DNA of 10,175 nucleotides from an uncultured Chlamydiae bacterium (lineage in GTDB: Bacteria; Chlamydiota; Chlamydiia; Chlamydiales; Rhabdochlamydiaceae): positions 1 to 10,175 of the forward strand of contig CAIPRZ010000105.1 of NCBI GenBank assembly GCA_903867585.1, given 5' to 3'. Both the position numbers and the translations under genes were made by a program. This document shows positions 6,546 through 10,175 of this stretch, one piece after another. The stretch's first letter is position 1. Each line of letters starts with the position of its first letter. A model generated the notes under the pieces. That model made no database searches. It was not told the origin of the DNA and was given only the letters and a program-made list of their open reading frames with translations.

Positions 6546-7109
6546 TTAAGCAATCGGAAGGGTGATAGAGGTTTGTTTCATATATTTACCGCTCCTATCT
6601 TTATAAGAGGTTTCACACATTTCTCCCTTATAAAATAAAACCTGTGCAAGACCTTCATTTGCATAAATTTTAGCTGGAAGTGGGGTAGTATTGGAAATTT
6701 CAAGGGTTACATGCCCTTCCCATTCTGGTTCAAAAGGGGTCACATTCACAATAATTCCACACCGAGCATAAGTTGATTTACCAAGACAAATCGTAATAAC
6801 ATCACGGGGAATTCTAAAATATTCAACACTTCTTGCTAAGGCAAAACTGTTAGGGGGCACAATACAATAAGGGGCATCGATATGAACAAAAGCATTCTCA
6901 TCGAATTTTTTAGGATCGACGATGGTGTTATAAAGATTAGTAAAAACTTTAAATTCGGTAGCGACTCTTAAATCATAGCCATAACTTGAAAGACCATAGC
7001 TAATAACTTTTCCCTCTTCACTATAACGGACTTGATTTTCTACAAACGGTTCAATCATTCCGTGCTCTTGGGCCATTTTACGAATCCACTTATCTGACTG
7101 TATACTCAT
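6546..7109 (-). CDS. dcd: dCTP deaminase
   Basis: A cytoplasmic homotrimeric enzyme that deaminates dCTP to dUTP, feeding dUMP and then dTMP synthesis. Numbered from the ATG at 7109: SSYGYDLR (41-48), GKSTYARCG (110-118), which contacts the triphosphate, and EPEWEGHVTLEISN (127-140) holding the catalytic Glu E137. The C-terminal part GKYMKQTSI (174-182) closes over the nucleotide in relatives. The 187-residue length is normal for Dcd. I take the second Met (7109) as the start: AAGGAG (7118-7123) lies 8 bases upstream of it but only 2 bases from the first ATG at 7115, and the resulting MSIQSDKW fits the family. It is the first gene of the minus-strand operon and is read divergently from ruvB. 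Whether it also has dUTPase activity, as some archaeal fused forms do, cannot be read from sequence alone. Confidence 0.94.
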   Translation of the reverse strand: MSIQSDKWIRKMAQEHGMIEPFVENQVRYSEEGKVISYGLSSYGYDLRVATEFKVFTNLYNTIVDPKKFDENAFVHIDAPYCIVPPNSFALARSVEYFRIPRDVITICLGKSTYARCGIIVNVTPFEPEWEGHVTLEISNTTPLPAKIYANEGLAQVLFYKGEMCETSYKDRSGKYMKQTSITLPIA

Positions 7110-7187
7110 GATCATTACTCCTTGATTTATCTAATAGCCTCGCAATTACATTTCTTGCTAGATTAAAAAAACAGGAGCTTAACAGGT
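7110..7187. promoter_or_regulatory. divergent intergenic region of dcd and ruvB
   Basis: This gap of about 78 bases must hold the promoters of the five-gene minus-strand operon and of the ruvB-spoIID pair. It is AT-rich with an A7 run (7165-7171). I find only weak matches to -35/-10 boxes on either strand and do not assign positions. AGGAG at 7173-7177, ten bases before the ATG at 7188, serves ruvB. No LexA-type operator is visible. Confidence 0.5.
7118..7123 (-). promoter_or_regulatory. ribosome binding site of dcd
   Basis: CTCCTT on the plus strand reads AAGGAG on the minus strand. Its 8-base distance to the ATG at 7109 is near optimal, while the ATG at 7115 is only 2 bases away, so it selects the shorter dcd product. 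Confidence 0.7.
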
Positions 7188-8186
7188 ATGACCTCTTCGA
7201 TTCAATCTACTTGGATAAAACCGGACGAATCTTTGGAAAAAAGTTTAAGGCCGATAAAATTGGATGAATTTGTCGGGCAAGAATCTTTATGTAAAAGACT
7301 AAAAGTTTTTATCCATGCTGCCCTTGAAAGATCTGAACCTCTTGGCCACATTTTATTTTACGGCCCTCCAGGACTTGGTAAAACAACCTTAGCCCACATT
7401 TTATCTAAATGTATGGGGACCACTATGACCCTCACCTCAGGTCCAGCTTTAGAAAAACCGGGCGATTTAGCCGGGCTTTTGACCAATTTAAAAAAAGGGG
7501 ATTTTCTTTTCATCGATGAAATCCACCGCATCCCTAAAGCGATTGAAGAATATCTCTACTCTGCCATGGAAGATTTTAGTTTAGATATCATGATCGATTC
7601 TGGACCCAGCGCTAGATCAGTACAGGTCAAATTAGCCCCTTTTACTCTTGTAGGAGCCACGACCCGTTCTGGAATGTTATCCGCACCGATGCGTTCCCGT
7701 TTTCTTCAAACATGTAGACTTGAATATTACTCAGACTCTTCTCTTTCAGAAATTATTAAACGCTCTTCCCATATTTTAGGCTACAGTATGAGCCAGGAAG
7801 CCTCCTTAATGATTGCCAAAAGATCAAGAGGAACTCCTCGGATTGCAAACAATCTTCTCAAATGGGTTCGGGATGTCACCCAACTTAAAAAAGCCTCCCA
7901 TATCGATGAGAAAAACTGTCTTGAAGCCTTATCTATGTTATCAATCGATGATGAAGGTTTAGATGAGATGGACAAAAAAATACTCGAAGCATTAATTCAT
8001 AACTATGAAGGAAAGCCTGTGGGCTTATCAACTCTTGCTATTGCTGTTAATGAAGATCCTCAAACACTTTCTGAAGTGTATGAACCTTTTTTAATAACTA
8101 AAGGATTGATAAAAAGAACCCCCCGCGGTCGGGAAGCAACCAGTAAAGCTTACCACCACTTAGGCTTAAACGCACCCCAAGAATAG
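7188..8186 (+). CDS. ruvB: Holliday junction branch migration DNA helicase RuvB
   Basis: A hexameric AAA+ motor that works with RuvA to drive branch migration of Holliday junctions before RuvC cleavage. At 332 residues it has the family length. Features in order: N-terminal LRPIKLDEFVGQE (20-32), Walker A GPPGLGKT (59-66), Walker B FLFIDEIH (106-113), the hairpin region near 125-147 for RuvA contact, sensor 1 GATTRSG (156-162), Arg-finger region MRSRF (168-172), sensor 2 GTPRIA (215-220), and a C-terminal winged helix (about 260-325, with PRGREAT at 312-318) that binds DNA. All catalytic elements are intact. The start is supported by AGGAG at 7173-7177 and by the usual short leader before the conserved N-terminus. 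The SpoIID-like gene follows after 17 bases, suggesting co-transcription. Confidence 0.97.
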   Translation: MTSSIQSTWIKPDESLEKSLRPIKLDEFVGQESLCKRLKVFIHAALERSEPLGHILFYGPPGLGKTTLAHILSKCMGTTMTLTSGPALEKPGDLAGLLTNLKKGDFLFIDEIHRIPKAIEEYLYSAMEDFSLDIMIDSGPSARSVQVKLAPFTLVGATTRSGMLSAPMRSRFLQTCRLEYYSDSSLSEIIKRSSHILGYSMSQEASLMIAKRSRGTPRIANNLLKWVRDVTQLKKASHIDEKNCLEALSMLSIDDEGLDEMDKKILEALIHNYEGKPVGLSTLAIAVNEDPQTLSEVYEPFLITKGLIKRTPRGREATSKAYHHLGLNAPQE

Positions 8187-8203
8187 TCATTTTAAGGAAC
8201 ACT

Positions 8204-9235
8204 ATGAAGGCTCTATTACTCTTAGCACCACTTTATTTAATTGCTCATGATTGCCAAATCGAACTTGATTATTCTCTACCCATCCATTTAGAGTGCACCG
8301 GGAAACATCGGCTGATTTACAACGAAGGCCAAGCCAAAACCGATTGCCGTTTTTCTAAAAAAGCTGAACTTAAAGAAAAAAACTTTGGTATTGTTTGGGG
8401 CAGTGAAAGCTACCCCTACCAAGAATTAACTCTAATCCCCTTAAATGAATCAAGAGTCCTAATAAATGGGGCTGAATATGCGGGCCGTTTTCATTGCGCC
8501 TACGGAAAAAAAATCATCAATGATGTCAATGTCGATATCTTATTGCATAATCTCATGCAAAAAAGCGATTTAAACGCCTATAGCACAGAAACTCTAAAAG
8601 CACTGGCGATTGTTTTAAGAACTGATTTATGTTACGAATCTAAAATTTTTGAAGCCAAAGAATTTGGTTATGAAGGAACAGCTTTACTGTACCAATACCC
8701 CAAAATCACTGAAGCCATCGTAGAGACTAAAGATCTTGTCATGAAACTTGATGACAATTTGTTTCCTACCACATACTGCCACGATTCAGCGGGAACAACA
8801 GCAAGTTTTTCTACCCTTTTTAAATCTCATCTTACAACCCCTCAAGGGGCTACACTTCCTGAAATTCCCGTTCATAAGTGGTCAAAAAACTTTACTAAAC
8901 AAGATTTTGCCGAGCGTCTAAAAGTCACTAATCTTAAAAATCTCGGGTTTTATAAAGATAAACAGAGCCAAAAAATATATGCTGTAAAAGTGGAAGATGC
9001 ACTTGGACAAAGGGTTCTACTTGTAGAACGCTTTATGCAAATGTTGGATCTAGAATCTAATCATTTTGAATTAAGCTCAAATGCCACAAGTTTTTCCATT
9101 GTTGGTAAAGGTTCTGGCTTAGGGGTCGGCTTATGTTTAAAAACCGCTGAAACTCTATCCCAAAAAGGGCAAAAAGCTGCTGATATTTTAACAGCCTGCT
9201 ACCCGCATATTAAAATAGCGGTTTTAGATAAGTAA
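8204..9235 (+). CDS. spoIID: SpoIID-like peptidoglycan-remodelling protein
   Basis: A predicted periplasmic protein of the SpoIID/LytB family. SpoIID is a lytic transglycosylase that cleaves glycan strands of denuded peptidoglycan, and chlamydial homologues have been reported at the division septum. It starts with a short hydrophobic signal-like segment (MKALLLLAPLYLIA, 1-14); no lipobox is evident. Family marks: ETLKALAIVLRT (129-140) matching the EALKAQAVAART element, CHDSAGTTASF (192-202) matching the SxGGxTxS element, and the C-terminal GKGSGLGVGLC (301-311) followed by KTAE and ADILTACYP (326-334). The Glu-Met pair that carries the catalytic Glu upstream of the EALK element is not obvious; the region reads HNLMQKSD (115-122). 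AAGGA (8195-8199) precedes the ATG. It is probably in an operon with ruvB. The length of 343 matches the usual range. Confidence 0.82.
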   Translation: MKALLLLAPLYLIAHDCQIELDYSLPIHLECTGKHRLIYNEGQAKTDCRFSKKAELKEKNFGIVWGSESYPYQELTLIPLNESRVLINGAEYAGRFHCAYGKKIINDVNVDILLHNLMQKSDLNAYSTETLKALAIVLRTDLCYESKIFEAKEFGYEGTALLYQYPKITEAIVETKDLVMKLDDNLFPTTYCHDSAGTTASFSTLFKSHLTTPQGATLPEIPVHKWSKNFTKQDFAERLKVTNLKNLGFYKDKQSQKIYAVKVEDALGQRVLLVERFMQMLDLESNHFELSSNATSFSIVGKGSGLGVGLCLKTAETLSQKGQKAADILTACYPHIKIAVLDK

Positions 9236-9251
9236 GCTTTTTTAGTATAAT
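9223..9251 (+). promoter_or_regulatory. promoter of the SRP RNA gene
   Basis: A perfect TATAAT at 9246-9251 is preceded, with a 17-base spacer, by TTTAGA at 9223-9228 (4 of 6 to TTGACA), which lies in the last codons of the SpoIID-like gene. Expected initiation is at about 9257-9259, just before the mature RNA. It is the best core promoter in the window, which suits an abundant stable RNA. Confidence 0.7.
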
Positions 9252-9262
9252 GTATGGCTCTT

Positions 9263-9360
9263 GGAAAGAGCCTTTAGCTATGCGAACTATGAACCAGGTC
9301 AGGACCGGAAGGTAGCAGCTTTAAGTAGCGCTCCATAGGCTAAAGTCACTCTTTCCTTTT
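9263..9360 (+). ncRNA. ffs: signal recognition particle RNA, small bacterial type (4.5S)
   Basis: The RNA core of the signal recognition particle, which binds Ffh and targets nascent membrane proteins to FtsY and SecYEG. The universal domain IV is unmistakable: CCAGGTCAGGACCGGAAGG followed by TAGCAGC (9294-9319). It shows the GGAA tetraloop closed by ACC/GGT, where E. coli has TCC/GGA (a covarying closing pair), and the asymmetric AGCA Ffh-binding loop. The outer helix is strong: GGAAAGAG (9263-9270) pairs with CTCTTTCC (9349-9356), then CTTTAGC (9272-9278) with GCTAAAG (9339-9345), then TATG/CATA beyond a bulged G. There is no Alu domain, so it is the short form of about 95-100 nt. It has its own promoter and terminator. 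Mature ends are inferred from the closing helix. Confidence 0.95.
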
Positions 9361-9363
9361 TTT
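9349..9363 (+). terminator. intrinsic terminator formed by the SRP RNA closing stem
   Basis: The 3' strand of the SRP RNA outer helix (9349-9356) runs directly into seven T residues (9357-9363), so the RNA's own stem can end transcription. The T-run overlaps the stop codon of the convergent outer-membrane gene. Confidence 0.7.
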
Positions 9364-10175
9364 ATAAACTAAACCCTATTCTTAAAGAGGCCCCTTGGTA
9401 GGACACACCGCCATTAAGGGGTATCGCTCCATCGCTACCATAGCCGACACCTTTAGTCATTTTTTTATAAGCTAGGCACAGGCCGGTGGCATAAATAAGC
9501 TCGTAACCGACCCCTATTTGAAACCAGTTAACAGGTCTATAAACCGCTCTAAGGGTGCTCATAAAGGAATATCCTGCCGTAACTGCCTGATTATTAGACT
9601 CTTTTAAAACTTTTTTATCGTTATCTTTTAGGCATTTTGTTTGTGCCTGGATAAAACTGGCCCCTATCCCCCCTAAGCCTAGAAATTCCATAGCTAGAAC
9701 TGGATAAGGTCTTATTTGAATCATGATCCCAAGTGAGGCTAATCCAAGATTGTTATTAGAGCTGGCAGTATAGTTATTAATATCAGGTCTTGTAGCCCCC
9801 AATAGCTTTTTATAAAACGTTAGCGTGACGTTTTCTGGAACATTGAAGTATTGAAGTCCCATAAGCCCTCTAAAAGCAAAATACTGCTTCCAAAGTGGGG
9901 TCAAATCGCGGGTGATATAGCCTTCAATAACAGTTAGATTATTGGTATAATGGCTTTTAACCTCTTGGGCCACCGAATAGCCTTCGATCATTTGATTAAA
10001 AGGAAAATATAGGTCATCGGTTCCTGTAACATTATAATTACCCGACCACCCCTTGGCTACTAGCCCCCTAAAAAAGCCCCCATGGGCCCCATTATTGGCC
10101 CCGATGGCTACCCGTAGACAAGGCTCATAGCTCATAGAACGGATAAGATTTTGAGAGGTAATAGCGCTAGTAGCA
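9362..10175 (-). CDS. outer-membrane beta-barrel protein, MOMP-like (5' end beyond window)
   Basis: The reading frame stays open upstream of the Met at 10135 to the window edge (13 further codons), and that Met has no signal peptide. I therefore read this as the C-terminal 270 residues of a longer exported protein. The sequence alternates polar and hydrophobic or aromatic residues in strand-like blocks, such as YFAFRGLMGLQYF, LGIMIQIRPYPVLAMEF and WFQIGVGYELIYATGL. It ends in LRIGFSL, the kind of final strand used for outer-membrane assembly, though Leu replaces the usual Phe. The start of the visible part (SMSYEPCLRVAIGAN), the RGL-strand and the closing SYQGASLRIGF resemble, in my reading, the Legionella Lpg1974/MOMP-like porin family that is expanded in environmental chlamydiae. 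A pore function is inference. It converges on the SRP RNA gene and shares its T-run. Confidence 0.75.
   Translation of the reverse strand, partial: ATSAITSQNLIRSMSYEPCLRVAIGANNGAHGGFFRGLVAKGWSGNYNVTGTDDLYFPFNQMIEGYSVAQEVKSHYTNNLTVIEGYITRDLTPLWKQYFAFRGLMGLQYFNVPENVTLTFYKKLLGATRPDINNYTASSNNNLGLASLGIMIQIRPYPVLAMEFLGLGGIGASFIQAQTKCLKDNDKKVLKESNNQAVTAGYSFMSTLRAVYRPVNWFQIGVGYELIYATGLCLAYKKMTKGVGYGSDGAIPLNGGVSYQGASLRIGFSL

Noticed and set aside
7131..7164. Imperfect inverted repeat (TAATAGC and GCTAGATTA) in the dcd-ruvB gap
   Set aside because: The arms match only with a two-base insertion. In such AT-rich DNA this is expected by chance.
7171..7186. Direct repeat ACAGG at 11-base spacing before ruvB, considered as an SOS or other operator
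   Set aside because: It is only five bases long, one copy is part of the ribosome site, and no LexA-like palindrome accompanies it.
7781..7975. 64-codon open frame on the minus strand
   Set aside because: It is antisense to ruvB over the sensor 2 and winged-helix region, so it is a shadow of conserved coding sequence.
1..10175. Mobile elements, CRISPR arrays, tRNAs, toxin-antitoxin or defence genes
   Set aside because: Reading both strands, I found no transposase or integrase motifs, no spaced repeat array, no tRNA cloverleaf and no paired small toxin/antitoxin frames.

Overview
The window is an AT-rich, densely packed bacterial segment. I read it as coming from a Chlamydiae-phylum organism, probably a non-Chlamydiaceae 'environmental' chlamydia (Parachlamydia/Waddlia/Simkania/Rhabdochlamydia-like). 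This rests on gene content and order recognised from memory. A PP2C phosphatase followed by a NifS-like cysteine desulfurase, next to two CorC/CNNM-type CBS proteins, recalls the CT256-CT259 cluster of Chlamydia trachomatis. The set dcd, ruvB and a SpoIID-like gene recalls the dcd (CT039)-ruvB (CT040) neighbourhood. No alignment was run.

Layout. (1) 1-102: in-frame 3' tail of an unidentified gene on the plus strand. (2) 92-1990: PP2C phosphatase, then the NifS-like desulfurase. (3) 2045-3184: an unrecognised 379-residue protein, preceded by a near-perfect AT-rich dyad that abuts its ATG and overlaps a plausible promoter. (4) 3190-7109, minus strand: a tightly coupled five-gene operon, transcribed in the order dcd, a small FtsB/DivIC-like protein, two CNNM/CorC paralogues, nadD. 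Junctions are 0 to 8 bases, so translation is probably coupled. (5) 7110-7187: divergent intergenic region. (6) 7188-9235, plus strand: ruvB, then a SpoIID-like peptidoglycan enzyme. (7) 9223-9363: a stand-alone small SRP RNA gene with its own TATAAT promoter and a stem-plus-T7 terminator. (8) 9362-10175, minus strand: the C-terminal 270 residues of an outer-membrane beta-barrel protein running off the window edge.

Themes. Nucleotide and cofactor supply (dcd, nadD), DNA recombination (ruvB), membrane divalent-cation transport or signalling (two CorC/CNNM proteins), sulfur mobilisation (NifS-like) and protein dephosphorylation (PP2C) are mostly housekeeping. Two genes near the divergent promoter may act at the division site: the FtsB/DivIC-like protein and the SpoIID-like protein. 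This is notable because chlamydiae divide without FtsZ.

I see no mobile element, CRISPR array, tRNA or obvious defence system. The points most worth a second look are the unknown 379-residue gene and its dyad, the altered PLP-pocket residues of the NifS-like protein, the degenerate CNNM paralogue, the FtsB-like gene, the missing catalytic Glu in the SpoIID-like protein, and a 5' hairpin that could compete with SRP RNA folding. No stretch longer than 300 bases lacks a gene.
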